A stretch of 38,826 bases of DNA from Phycisphaerales bacterium (lineage in GTDB: Bacteria > Planctomycetota > Phycisphaerae > Phycisphaerales > UBA1924): positions 1 through 38,826 of the forward strand of contig JACVCS010000031.1 in the NCBI GenBank assembly GCA_016741915.1, read 5' to 3'. Positions 15,675 to 24,040 of the stretch are shown here, in pieces (positions within the stretch are counted from its first letter, which is position 1; every line of letters starts with the position of its first letter). Position numbers and translations under genes: made by a program. The notes beneath the pieces were generated by a model that worked only from the letters and a program-made list of their open reading frames with translations, was not told the DNA's origin and did no database searches.

Positions 15675-16960
15675 AGTCGCGCCTGCCTCTGCTGATCAAG
15701 CTGCGCGGGAAAGGTGATGCAAACGCCGCCGCGGCTGCGCAGGCCGATCGCTCGAAGATGAACGAGCAGGTGGGTCGAGCACCCGCGGCGGAAGAGTCGA
15801 AGCCGCGACGATCGTTCTCGATCCTGAACCTGCGCACGATGGGGCTGGGCTTTGCCCTCCTGCGGACGTTCATCGCCGCCTTTGTGCTGTGGGTCGTGGT
15901 TGCCGACACCGGCGCCCGAATCGCTCGCCAGCAGCTCGCGGCCATGGACAGCTTCGACTATGTGAAAGAGGTCCGCACGCTGCGCGAGAAGGGACGCCTG
16001 GCCGAGGCGCTCCTGGTCGGGCGCGAGGGGATCGACCATCTGCGCGGCGAAGAGCTCGCGAAGCTGACCGATGAACTGCGCAAGGCGGAGGACGAACAAT
16101 CGAGCGTGATCGGCAAGCTGCGCCGCGCGGGTGTGGGTGCGATCACGGGGCAGGGGAGCGATCTGGAAAGTGCCGTGGGCGCGATCGGCGCGGACCTGTT
16201 CATCGTCGGTGATGTGCGCGATCTGCTGATCCAGGGGAGCAAGCTGATCGTCGATGGCGATGTGGATCCGGTGATCACCGCGCTGTCGGGGCTTGGCGTG
16301 GTCACGACCATCGCGCCCGAGATCGACATCGCGGCGGCGATCCTCAAAATCGCCCGAAAGACCGGCACGCTGGGCAAGTCGCTCTCGCAGAAAGTCGTCA
16401 AGCTGGCGCGCGAGCGTGCCATCGGCCCGTTGAAAGAACTGGCAAGCTCCGCGGCGACGATGGCAACGAAGCTCGGGCCCGCGGGGACGGTACGGCTGCT
16501 GAGGCTCGCCGACGAACCTGCGGACATTGCGCACATGGCGCGGTTCGCCGAGCGCGTGGCGGGCACCTCGGGCGACGCGGCGCACCTCGCGGGCAACGCC
16601 GGGGCGGCCAAGGCCTTCTCCGCCCTGCACATCACGGGCAAAGACGGGCTCGAACTGCTCAAGAACGCGCCGAAGGGTGCCGAAGCGGCGCACGATGCCG
16701 CACTGATCGCCGCGGCTTCGAAGGGAACGCAAGGCATCTCGTTCATCCGTAGCGGCGGCGTGCAACGCATGCTCCGCCCGCACGCGGTCATCGGCGTGGT
16801 CAAGGCCTTCTACAAAGGCAACGCCGAGCAACTCGTCCGAGGCATCCTCGCAACCCTCGATGGCATCTCGTGGTGGCTCATCCCCGCGCTGGGAACATGG
16901 CTCGTCGTTGAGCTCTATTGGCTCTACCGACGCGTCGTGCCCAAAATCGCGGGCGCGTGA
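15671..16960 (+). CDS. Membrane protein of unknown function, partner of the DUF4230-like protein
   Basis: A 429-residue protein with a basic cytoplasmic N-terminus of about 55 residues, a membrane helix (LRTFIAAFVLWVVVA), a large Ala/Gly-rich helical region with an amphipathic stretch (DPVITALSGLGVVTTIAPEIDIAAAI), and a second membrane helix near the C-terminus (WWLIPALGTWLVVELYWLY). The mature region resembles a bundle of short helices without catalytic motifs. Its ATG overlaps the stop of the DUF4230-like gene by four bases. Confidence 0.65.
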   Translation: MKSRLPLLIKLRGKGDANAAAAAQADRSKMNEQVGRAPAAEESKPRRSFSILNLRTMGLGFALLRTFIAAFVLWVVVADTGARIARQQLAAMDSFDYVKEVRTLREKGRLAEALLVGREGIDHLRGEELAKLTDELRKAEDEQSSVIGKLRRAGVGAITGQGSDLESAVGAIGADLFIVGDVRDLLIQGSKLIVDGDVDPVITALSGLGVVTTIAPEIDIAAAILKIARKTGTLGKSLSQKVVKLARERAIGPLKELASSAATMATKLGPAGTVRLLRLADEPADIAHMARFAERVAGTSGDAAHLAGNAGAAKAFSALHITGKDGLELLKNAPKGAEAAHDAALIAAASKGTQGISFIRSGGVQRMLRPHAVIGVVKAFYKGNAEQLVRGILATLDGISWWLIPALGTWLVVELYWLYRRVVPKIAGA

Positions 16961-16997
16961 TGTGTCTGTTGGAGTGATGTGCAGCAAAAACAAAGAA

Positions 16998-17017
16998 CCC
17001 TCGACTGAAGTCGAGGG
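16998..17017 (-). terminator. Terminator of the aldo/keto reductase gene
   Basis: CCCTCGAC-TGAA-GTCGAGGG is a perfect hairpin. Reading the minus strand it is followed by TTCTTTGTTTTTG, a good U-rich tail, so it fits the minus-strand aldo/keto reductase gene. The plus-strand side lacks a T run. Confidence 0.75.
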
Positions 17018-17045
17018 CTCTGAGCGTTCTTGCGAAAGATCAACC

Positions 17046-18095
17046 TCAGACCCACTTGGGCTGTTCTTCACCCGCAAACAGCTCGCGCAGCCACACCACA
17101 TCCGCCTCGCTCAGCGGCTGGTCCTTCGCCGCCTGCACGTTGCACATCGCCTGCGCCGCGTTGCGGAAGCCCGGGATCGCCGAGCAGACGTTGCTGTGCG
17201 CCAGCACCCATCGGCTAGCGATGCTCGACAACGCCGCGGTCTGTTCGGCGGGTGAGAGTTTGTCGATCCCGAAGCGCTGCTTGACCTTCGCGAGCTTGCC
17301 GCGAATCCCGGTCAGCGTCGCGGGGGCGAAGTCTTTGCGGTTGTTGCGATAGTCCCCCTCGCTGAACTTCGGCGGGTTGTTCGGATCGAACTTGTCCAAC
17401 AGAATGCCCTGATCCAGCGGCCCGAAGGCCACGAACGTGCACTTGTACTGGTCCATGAGTTTCTGCAGCACGCACCCGGGGCGGATGAACGGGTCGTAGC
17501 GCAGGTTGGCCTTGTTCTGCAGCACGTCGGGCTTCAGCACCGGGATCGCGCGGGCGAAATCCTCGTCGGTATACGCCGACTGTCCGATGGAGCGGATCTT
17601 GCCTTCCTTCTTCAGTGCGTGCATCGTCTCGGCGGCTTCGTTCAGGTAGTCCTTCGTCGTGCCGTCATAGTCTGGCCCGGTGTAGGTGCCGTGGTGGATG
17701 TAGTAGATGTCGATCGCGTCGGTGCGAAGGTTCCGCAGCGACTGCTCGCACTGGTGGCGGATGTGGAACGCCTCCAGCGCGTACGGCGCGGTGCCCTTGA
17801 AGTGCCCGACCTTGGTGGCGACGACCTGCGACTTGATGTTCACCCCGAGTTTGCGGAAGCACTGGCTGAGCAGACGCTCGGCGCGCCCGTTGCCATAGAT
17901 ATCCGCGTTGTCCCAGTGGTTCACACCCGCGTCGAGACCGGCCTTGATGCCCTGAAGAACATCCTCTTCGTTGATCTCACCCCAGCCGATGGGCATGCCG
18001 TTGGCGGGCGAGAAGTTGGGCCCGCCCATGGTCCAGCAGCCGAAGCCGATCTCAGAAACTTTGATCCCGGTTGTGCCGATGGCTCGCATCTTCAT
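17046..18095 (-). CDS. Aldo/keto reductase
   Basis: A 349-residue NADPH-dependent oxidoreductase of the (beta/alpha)8 AKR superfamily. The catalytic tetrad is visible: Asp in HWDNADIYGNG, Tyr in the same motif, Lys in VVATKVGHF and His in YYIHHGT. The cofactor-binding loop near FGPLDQGIL and the C-terminal SNVCSAIPGFRN are also typical. Members reduce aldehydes, ketones or sugars, or oxidise the matching alcohols; the substrate here is unknown. ATG 18095 gives MKMRAIGTTGIKVSEIGFG, with ATG 18089 possible. Confidence 0.93.
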   Translation of the reverse strand: MKMRAIGTTGIKVSEIGFGCWTMGGPNFSPANGMPIGWGEINEEDVLQGIKAGLDAGVNHWDNADIYGNGRAERLLSQCFRKLGVNIKSQVVATKVGHFKGTAPYALEAFHIRHQCEQSLRNLRTDAIDIYYIHHGTYTGPDYDGTTKDYLNEAAETMHALKKEGKIRSIGQSAYTDEDFARAIPVLKPDVLQNKANLRYDPFIRPGCVLQKLMDQYKCTFVAFGPLDQGILLDKFDPNNPPKFSEGDYRNNRKDFAPATLTGIRGKLAKVKQRFGIDKLSPAEQTAALSSIASRWVLAHSNVCSAIPGFRNAAQAMCNVQAAKDQPLSEADVVWLRELFAGEEQPKWV

Positions 18096-18248
18096 GCCGA
18101 CAGCGTACGCGGAGCGCCCGGTTGTCGGCGGCTGTTCGGTTGTGTTTTTCTGGTCAAAGTCCGAGAACGCGGCATACTAACTGTGCCTCGGGCGTTCCCG
18201 CGTTCTCTCTCTACGCGCGCCCGCGGCTCATCTCGGGAGGTTCCCTCT

Positions 18249-18959
18249 ATGCAGCGCTCCATCTCGCGCGTCGTGTTCGCTTCGTCGACGGCCATCGCCC
18301 TTGCCGCCGCCTCGGCCAGCGCTCAGTACATCAACCCCACGCCCTACGTCGGGTTCAACGCCAGCAGCCCCTTCGCCAGCCTGTCGTTCAACTCGTTCTT
18401 CCTTGAGAACTTCGAGGACGGGCAGTTCAACACCCCCTTCGCCACGCCCTCGCCCGGTTGGGGCGTGCCGGGCGTATCGATCCTCGACTCCGTTGACGAA
18501 GACGACGGCTCGATCAACGGCACCGGCGCCACCGGCCGCTCGTACTACAGCAACGGCACGCAGAACTCGCTCACCATCACCTTCTCGACCATCAACGGCT
18601 CACTGCCCACGCACGCGGGCATCGTCTGGACCGACGTCGGACAGATCGCCGGCGCGGGCGGCATCGCCGTCGGCCCCGTCCTCTTCGAGGCCTTCGGGCC
18701 CGGCAACGTCTCCCTCGGCGTCATCGGCCCGTTCAACCTGGGCGACGGCTTCATCAGCGGCGAAACCGCCGAGGACCGCTTCTTCGGCATCGTGAACCTC
18801 GGCGGCATCTCCGCCATCCGCATCACCATGCCCACCAGCACCGACTGGGAAATCGATCACGTCCAGTACGGCGTCATCCCCGCGCCGGGCGCAGCAACCG
18901 CGCTGGGCCTGCTGGCCCTCGGTGCCGCTTCACGCCGCCGTCGCACGACCGCCCGCTGA
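18249..18959 (+). CDS. Secreted protein with PEP-CTERM-like sorting tail
   Basis: A 236-residue protein with a clear signal peptide (RVVFASSTAIALAAASASA, cleavage before QYI) and a C-terminal sorting region: PAPGAATALG, hydrophobic residues, then RRRR. This PAPG-type tail is common in planctomycetes and acts with an exosortase/archaeosortase-like enzyme to anchor or release surface proteins. The body is beta-rich with Gly, Asn, Ser and Thr (FLENFEDGQFNTPF, FEAFGPGNVSLGVIGPFN), resembling extracellular carbohydrate- or matrix-binding domains. ATG 18249 is chosen because GGGAGG lies 8 bases upstream; the open frame upstream has no such support. It is expected to be a surface or matrix protein. 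Confidence 0.85.
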   Translation: MQRSISRVVFASSTAIALAAASASAQYINPTPYVGFNASSPFASLSFNSFFLENFEDGQFNTPFATPSPGWGVPGVSILDSVDEDDGSINGTGATGRSYYSNGTQNSLTITFSTINGSLPTHAGIVWTDVGQIAGAGGIAVGPVLFEAFGPGNVSLGVIGPFNLGDGFISGETAEDRFFGIVNLGGISAIRITMPTSTDWEIDHVQYGVIPAPGAATALGLLALGAASRRRRTTAR

Positions 18960-18996
18960 ACCCACTCGACGCGGTTGAGTAGTAAAGAACAAAAAA

Positions 18997-19029
18997 GGCA
19001 CGGCCCGTTGTCGGGTCGTGCCTTTTCTT
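18997..19029. terminator. Bidirectional terminator
   Basis: GGCACGGCCCG (18997-19007) pairs with CGGGTCGTGCC (19012-19022) with one G-U step, loop TTGT, flanked by AAAAAA on the left and TTTTCTTT on the right. It serves the PEP-CTERM-like gene and the convergent ppk1 gene. Confidence 0.85.
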
Positions 19030-19030
19030 T

Positions 19031-19056
19031 GGTGCCGCGGCCCTCCAGAGCCGTGC
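19031..19056. repeat. Degenerate copy of a palindromic intergenic repeat
   Basis: GGTGCCGCGGCCCTCCAGAG continuing into CCGTGC matches, with a few changes, the perfect palindrome GCACGGCTCT-CC-AGAGCCGTGC at 23846-23867. Both copies begin GGTG and lie in gaps next to gene ends. Confidence 0.55.
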
Positions 19057-19081
19057 GTTGGATCATCCATCGAGATCGAGT

Positions 19082-21556
19082 TCAGTGCTTCAGCGCATCG
19101 CGCATGAGCGTCTCGAAGGTGCCGAGCATCGCGGGGCTGTCGCTGGGGCCTTGCAGGTCCTTCTCGCTGGGCTGCTTGGGGATGTACTTGCCGTCGGCGC
19201 GAAGCTCCCACGCAAAGCGTCGGTCGCTCTTCATCACCTCGATCATGCGGGCCAGGCGCGCGCGGGCCGCCGGGTCGGTAATCGGGCACACGGCTTCAAC
19301 ACGCTGGCGCAGATTGCGGTACATCCAGTCGGCGCTGCCGATGTACCACTCGAAATCCGCAAGGTTGTTCTGCCCGTTGCCGAAGCAGAAGACGCGCGAG
19401 TGTTCGAGGAACCGCCCAACGATGCTCGTGACCGTGATGTTCTCGCTGAGCCCCGCAACACCCGGCCTCAGGCAGCAGAACCCGCGCACGAACAGGTCGA
19501 TCTTCACCCCGGCGCACGACGCTTCGTAGAGCGCCGCCGTCACGTCGCGGTCTTCCAGCGCGTTCATCTTCGCGATGATGCGCCCGCCCACGGGGCTCTC
19601 CCCCTTGCTGTGCGCCTTCGCCAGCGCGATCTCGCGATTGACCATCTCGATAAACCGCGGCTTCATCGTCGCCGGCGCAACCAACAGCCGCTTGTAATCA
19701 GTCTTCTTGCTGCGCCCGGTGAGCAGGTTGAACAGGTCCGCAACGTCGCTGGTGATATCCGGGTCACACGTCAGCAGACCCAGATCGGTGTAGAGGTTCG
19801 CCGTCGAGGGGTTGTAGTTGCCCGTGCCCAAGTGGGCATAGCACCGCAGCCCGTCGGGCTCCTTGCGGACCACCATCGCGGCCTTGCAGTGCGTCTTCAG
19901 CCCGATCACGCCGTACGCCACGTGCACGCCGGCCTTTTCAAGCTGCTGCGCTAGGCGCACGTTGCGCCCCTCATCGAACCGCGCGCGCAGTTCGACCAGG
20001 CACGCTACCTGCTTGCCGCTCTCCGCCGCACGAACCAGGTGCTGCACGAACGGCGAGTCGCGGCTCGTGCGATAGATCGTCTGCTTGATCGCCAGCACGT
20101 TCGGATCGGTCGAAGCCTCAGCGATGAACCGCTCGATCGACGTTCCGAACGAGTCGTACGGGTGGTGCAGCAGCACGTCGCCGCGCTTGATGATCTCGAA
20201 GATGCTCGTATCGCGGTCCGCCAGGCGCGTGCCCGTCGTGGGCTGCCACGGCGCGAACTTCAGATCGGGCCTGGGCAAGTCCGCGACCTCGAACAGCGAG
20301 CGGAAGTCCAAGAGGCCGATGCTCGGGTCCACGTCCTCGGGCTGGATCTGGAACATCTCCACAAGCTGCCGCACAAACCGCGGCGAAGCCCCGGCCGCCA
20401 CTTCAAGCCGAACAACCTTCGCAAACCGCCGCTTCTTCAGAGCCGCTTCGACGTAATCCAGCAGGTTGTCCGCATCGCCCGCGTCGGTCTCGGCCTCCGC
20501 CGCACCTTCCGCCGCCCGCGTCACACGGAACGGCACGACCTCCTCAACCCGCAACCCGGGGAAGAGCGCCGCAAGGTTCGCGATGATCAGGTCGTGCAAC
20601 TGCACAAACCGCCCGCGACCCAACTCTGACCGCTTCGGCTCACGCCCCTGCTCGTCCGGCACGCGGATCCATTGCGGAATCCCCGCGCCCCAAGGCACCT
20701 TCACACGCGCAAACAACTGCTCCTCGCTCCCCGCCTCGCTCACGAACACGCCCAGGTTGCTCGACAGGTTGCTGATGAACGGGAAGCGGTGCCCCGGGTC
20801 CACCGCCAGCGGCGTCAGAACCGGGAAGACCGACCGCATGAACCACTCGTTCACGCGCTTCTGCTCGTCTGGGGCCAGCTCGCGATAGTTCAGTAGCTCG
20901 ATGCCCTGCGCCTTGAGCTGCGGGCGAAGCACCTGCTCAAAGCACGCCGCCTGCTGCTGTTCGAGGTACTCGAAGGTCTTGCGGACCACATCGAGCATCT
21001 GCGCCGGGGTGGGGTTGTCCGCGCCGTCGGGCAAGGCCGCACTCTCGATCTGCCTGTGCAGCCAACCCACGCGCTTCTGGACAAACTCGTCGAGATTGCT
21101 GGTGAAGATCGCCAGGAACTTCACGCGCTCAAGCAGCGGCAGCCGCTCGTCCTGCGCCTGACGCAGCACCCGCGCGTTGAACTCCAGCCACGACAGATCG
21201 CGGTTGAGCGATTTCACCCCGGGGCGAACATCGATCCGCGCCGGCGCGTGCTCGTCGATCGCGGGCGAGGACATCAGGTCGGCCCGCGCCGGCACCAGCG
21301 TCGGGTGCGATTGACGCCCGTTGAACGCCGCGTGCAACGCACGGTCGTGCTGATCCTGCTCGATCTTGTTCAGGGCCTTGCTCCGCATGTCAAACTTCGC
21401 TCGGGGTGCTTCGGTGATCGGTGGCTGTGTTGTCGTCGGTGCGGGTGTTGCGTTCGTGATGGTCGTGCTCGTGAGGGTGATCTTCGATGCCGGATCGGTG
21501 ACCGATGCGTGCGGGTTGTTCGACGATTCGTGAACGTTCCGAGGCTGCGTATTCAC
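19082..21556 (-). CDS. ppk1: Polyphosphate kinase 1
   Basis: Makes polyphosphate from ATP reversibly, via a phosphohistidine on the enzyme. The family blocks are complete: SLNRDLSWLEFNARVL, the FISNLSSNLGV domain, GDVLLHHPYDSF, the catalytic IKTHCKAAMVVRKE with its His, and AHLGTGNYNPSTANLYTDLG. It ends with a C-terminal FVRGFCCLRPGV and GSADWMYRNL. At 824 residues it exceeds the usual 690-720 because about 120 N-terminal residues, rich in Thr, Pro and Ser, precede the core. GTG 21556 is chosen: GGAGG lies six bases upstream and it overlaps the stop of the tetrahydropterin-synthase-like gene as GTGA, so the two are translationally coupled. Confidence 0.96.
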   Translation of the reverse strand: MNTQPRNVHESSNNPHASVTDPASKITLTSTTITNATPAPTTTQPPITEAPRAKFDMRSKALNKIEQDQHDRALHAAFNGRQSHPTLVPARADLMSSPAIDEHAPARIDVRPGVKSLNRDLSWLEFNARVLRQAQDERLPLLERVKFLAIFTSNLDEFVQKRVGWLHRQIESAALPDGADNPTPAQMLDVVRKTFEYLEQQQAACFEQVLRPQLKAQGIELLNYRELAPDEQKRVNEWFMRSVFPVLTPLAVDPGHRFPFISNLSSNLGVFVSEAGSEEQLFARVKVPWGAGIPQWIRVPDEQGREPKRSELGRGRFVQLHDLIIANLAALFPGLRVEEVVPFRVTRAAEGAAEAETDAGDADNLLDYVEAALKKRRFAKVVRLEVAAGASPRFVRQLVEMFQIQPEDVDPSIGLLDFRSLFEVADLPRPDLKFAPWQPTTGTRLADRDTSIFEIIKRGDVLLHHPYDSFGTSIERFIAEASTDPNVLAIKQTIYRTSRDSPFVQHLVRAAESGKQVACLVELRARFDEGRNVRLAQQLEKAGVHVAYGVIGLKTHCKAAMVVRKEPDGLRCYAHLGTGNYNPSTANLYTDLGLLTCDPDITSDVADLFNLLTGRSKKTDYKRLLVAPATMKPRFIEMVNREIALAKAHSKGESPVGGRIIAKMNALEDRDVTAALYEASCAGVKIDLFVRGFCCLRPGVAGLSENITVTSIVGRFLEHSRVFCFGNGQNNLADFEWYIGSADWMYRNLRQRVEAVCPITDPAARARLARMIEVMKSDRRFAWELRADGKYIPKQPSEKDLQGPSDSPAMLGTFETLMRDALKH

Positions 21557-22038
21557 CGTGCACCTCCACGCGTGATGGTGGAGCCCGGGCGGTACACCGC
21601 CGCACACCCAACCGCCTCGGTCACCCGAACGCAGACCACCCGTACCTCGGGCCTGCCGGCAGCTTTGGTGAGCTTGCGGTTCTTTCGTCCGCTTTGCGAT
21701 GGCGGATTATCGGAATCTCCCCAAATCACCCCCGATTCCATCATCCTTTGCATTTCGCTCGCGATGTGTTCGGCCACCTTCTCCGCCGTCGGGTTCACCA
21801 CGTCGAACGGTCGGGTTTCATTCAGGTTGCGGTTGTGCCACCGCGCAACAACCTCCTTCAACCCCTTCTCGAGCGCGTGAAAGTCCACCAACAGCCCGTC
21901 CCCATCCAGTTTCGGCCCCTCGACCGTCAACGTCACGTGCCAATCGTGCCCATGCAGCGGCTCGCGTTCGCCTCGGATGACAATCGCGTGAGCCGCGGAA
22001 AAGACCGCGTTCAGTTCCAGTTGATACACCGCATTCAT
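21553..22038 (-). CDS. 6-pyruvoyl-tetrahydropterin synthase / QueD-family enzyme, type III-like
   Basis: A 161-residue T-fold enzyme acting on 7,8-dihydroneopterin triphosphate. The zinc ligands are the His in FSAAHAI and the two in LHGHDWHV; LVDFHALEKGL, LNE, NPTAEKVAEHI and the final VRVTEAVGCAAVYR are the other usual blocks. The catalytic Cys of QueD normally sits four residues before the HGH motif (Cx3HGH). Here that position is Arg, and Glu occurs three residues before it (EPLHGH), the Ex2HGH signature of PTPS-III proteins, which make 6-hydroxymethyl-dihydropterin and can replace FolB in folate synthesis. An insert of about 30 polar residues precedes the last strand. The gene overlaps ppk1 by four bases. 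Confidence 0.88.
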   Translation of the reverse strand: MNAVYQLELNAVFSAAHAIVIRGEREPLHGHDWHVTLTVEGPKLDGDGLLVDFHALEKGLKEVVARWHNRNLNETRPFDVVNPTAEKVAEHIASEMQRMMESGVIWGDSDNPPSQSGRKNRKLTKAAGRPEVRVVCVRVTEAVGCAAVYRPGSTITRGGAR

Positions 22039-22289
22039 GATGGTGGAGCCTAGTCCGCCCTTGCGCCCAAGGCCCGAGAACCCATATCAACGCCCGCACA
22101 CACACCAACCGTGCCGACAACGTGCTCAGGGGGCCAACCTTCGGGGTGTCCCTCGATTCCCCGCACGAGTCCCAACTTTCCGACACCGCGGGTCAACACC
22201 CACCTCTTCTCGGTCGATACGAGAAAGCCCCCAAGCAGGGGTCGTGTGTTCGGTGCTCACGCACCAAACAGCTTCGGTTGGAGGAACCT

Positions 22290-23810
22290 TTGCCCGAGAT
22301 TGTCCCCGCGAAAGACCTGAGGCCCGGCTACCTGCTGCGTCAGGCGCTTTTCACGCGCCAGGGGATCAAGCTCCTCCCTGCCAACACCAAGCTCTCCGAG
22401 GCGCTCTGCAACGCACTTCACGCCAGCGGCGAGCCCGAGTTCATTCTCGCGCAGAACGCCGCCGAGGTCGCACAGATCTGCAGCCACGCGCTTACCCCCG
22501 TCGGCGTTGAATCCAGCCGCACCGGGGATGGCGCCAAGCCTCAGTCGTCCAAACAGTCCACCGTCCCCCCGCGCGTCGCGCCCTCGATCCGCGTCGGCTC
22601 GGCTTCACCCGACGACATCATCACACCCGGCGGCATCTTCGCCCTTGAGCGAGGGCAGACCGTCGAAGAGCACCACGCCGACGCGCTCAAAGGCACCGAC
22701 AACGCCCCTCCCTTCTCAAAGCCCTCGCCCGCAACCCCCGCGCCCGAGCGTGCCTGGGCCATCCGTCACCAGGAACTCGGCAAAGTCCGCGTCGCGCTGC
22801 ACAAAACCGCGGACTCGCTCGTCGCCGAGAAGAGCCAACGCTGGGAGGCCATCCCCCGCACCGTCCGCACGAACATCGAGACCGTTCAGGTCGCCGGGTC
22901 CGACGTCCCGGGCTGGCTTGACGGTGCCCAGCTCGCGCAGCTCCGCGCCGAGCGCGTTCAAGCCGTGCGCGCCATCTACGCCGACCTGCTCCGCGGCTTG
23001 CCCCAACCCGTGGGCATCAGCAAAGACCTCATCGAAGAGCTCATCGCGCTCTACGCCCGTCACCCGCGCCGCTTCGCCGCCCTCGCACTCAGCGTCCCGC
23101 GGACGCCCGACTATCTCCCCGATCAGGCCTACTCCACCGCCGCCCTGTGCGTCGCCATCGCCATCCAGCTCAACTGGGCACGCTGGGAAGTCATCCAGGC
23201 GGGCCTCGCGGGCCTGCTCAGCGACTGCGGCATGATGCTCGTCCCGCGCGAGATCCGTGCCGCCCAGCGCAAGCTCGATGATGTCGAGATCAACCGCGTT
23301 CGCAGGCATTGCGCCTCATCCGTCCTGCTGCTCGAATCCATCACCGACCTGCCCGAGGTTGTCTCCCTCGCCGCGTATCAGCACCACGAGCGCGACGACG
23401 CCAGCGGCTACCCCCTCGCCCGTGCCGGCTCACGCATCCACCCGATCTCCAAGCTCGTCGCCGTCTGCGACACCTTCGCCGGCATCACCTCCCCACGCCC
23501 GCACCGCGCCGAGCTCACGGGGCAAGCCGCCATCGAAGAGATCGTCACCCAGGCCTCCAGCGGCAAGTTCGACCGCACCTACACCCGCGCCCTCGTCCGC
23601 GTCTGCGGGCTCTTCCCCATCTCAAGCTGGGTCCGCCTCAGCGACGACTCAATCGCCCGCGTCGTCGGCACCCACCCCGAGCACATCGACCGCCCCATCG
23701 TTCAGAAGTACAACGCCGGCAAGCCCGGCATCACCGTCGACCTCGCCCAACTCCAGCCCTGGGACCTCAGCGTCCTCGAAGGCATCCAGCCCCAGTTCGC
23801 CGCGGCGTGA
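22290..23810 (+). CDS. Degenerate HD-GYP-type protein
   Basis: About 506 residues: an N-terminal domain (DLRPGYLLRQALFTRQGIKLLP) of the type that precedes HD-GYP domains, a low-complexity linker, and a C-terminal HD-GYP-like domain. Canonical HD-GYP phosphodiesterases use HDIGK plus HHExxDGxGYP. Here the first is SDCGM (GLLSDCGMMLVP), so the His-Asp pair and Lys are lost, while HHERDDASGYP and CDTFAGITSPRPHR are kept. It is probably not an active cyclic-di-GMP hydrolase, but may still bind a nucleotide or a partner. TTG 22290 is preferred because GGAGG lies five bases upstream and the conserved domain starts there; ATG 22122 in frame would add 56 residues of poor composition. Confidence 0.78.
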   Translation: MPEIVPAKDLRPGYLLRQALFTRQGIKLLPANTKLSEALCNALHASGEPEFILAQNAAEVAQICSHALTPVGVESSRTGDGAKPQSSKQSTVPPRVAPSIRVGSASPDDIITPGGIFALERGQTVEEHHADALKGTDNAPPFSKPSPATPAPERAWAIRHQELGKVRVALHKTADSLVAEKSQRWEAIPRTVRTNIETVQVAGSDVPGWLDGAQLAQLRAERVQAVRAIYADLLRGLPQPVGISKDLIEELIALYARHPRRFAALALSVPRTPDYLPDQAYSTAALCVAIAIQLNWARWEVIQAGLAGLLSDCGMMLVPREIRAAQRKLDDVEINRVRRHCASSVLLLESITDLPEVVSLAAYQHHERDDASGYPLARAGSRIHPISKLVAVCDTFAGITSPRPHRAELTGQAAIEEIVTQASSGKFDRTYTRALVRVCGLFPISSWVRLSDDSIARVVGTHPEHIDRPIVQKYNAGKPGITVDLAQLQPWDLSVLEGIQPQFAAA

Positions 23811-23825
23811 TCACGCCGGTTCCCA

Positions 23826-23867
23826 GGTGGCACGGCTCGAAGGTGGCACGGCTCTCCAGAGCCGTGC
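23826..23867. repeat. Palindromic repeat with a direct half-copy
   Basis: GGTGGCACGGCTC occurs twice, at 23826-23838 and 23842-23854. The second copy opens the perfect palindrome GCACGGCTCT-CC-AGAGCCGTGC (23846-23867). A degenerate copy is at 19031-19056. The rest of the gap to 24040 shows nothing else. Confidence 0.7.
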
Positions 23868-24040
23868 ACCCAAACCACCCACAACCCCTTGCACCCGCTC
23901 ACCGATGCACGCCCAACGCCCGCACGTGCGCTCGTTATTCGTTCCCTTTTCACCCGAACTCAACACGCCCCCATCCACCCCCACCTCACCACGCCGCGCC
24001 TAGCCTCGCTGCTCATTCACCCGTCACTCGGAGTTTTCTC

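Noticed and set aside
17619-18248. Long N-terminal extension of the PEP-CTERM-like protein
   Set aside because: It lies antisense to the aldo/keto reductase gene, and a signal peptide and ribosome-binding site mark ATG 18249.
23309-24040. Extension of the phosphohexomutase upstream
   Set aside because: It overlaps the HD-GYP gene in another frame with Arg/Pro-rich shadow composition; ATG 24041 has a ribosome-binding site.
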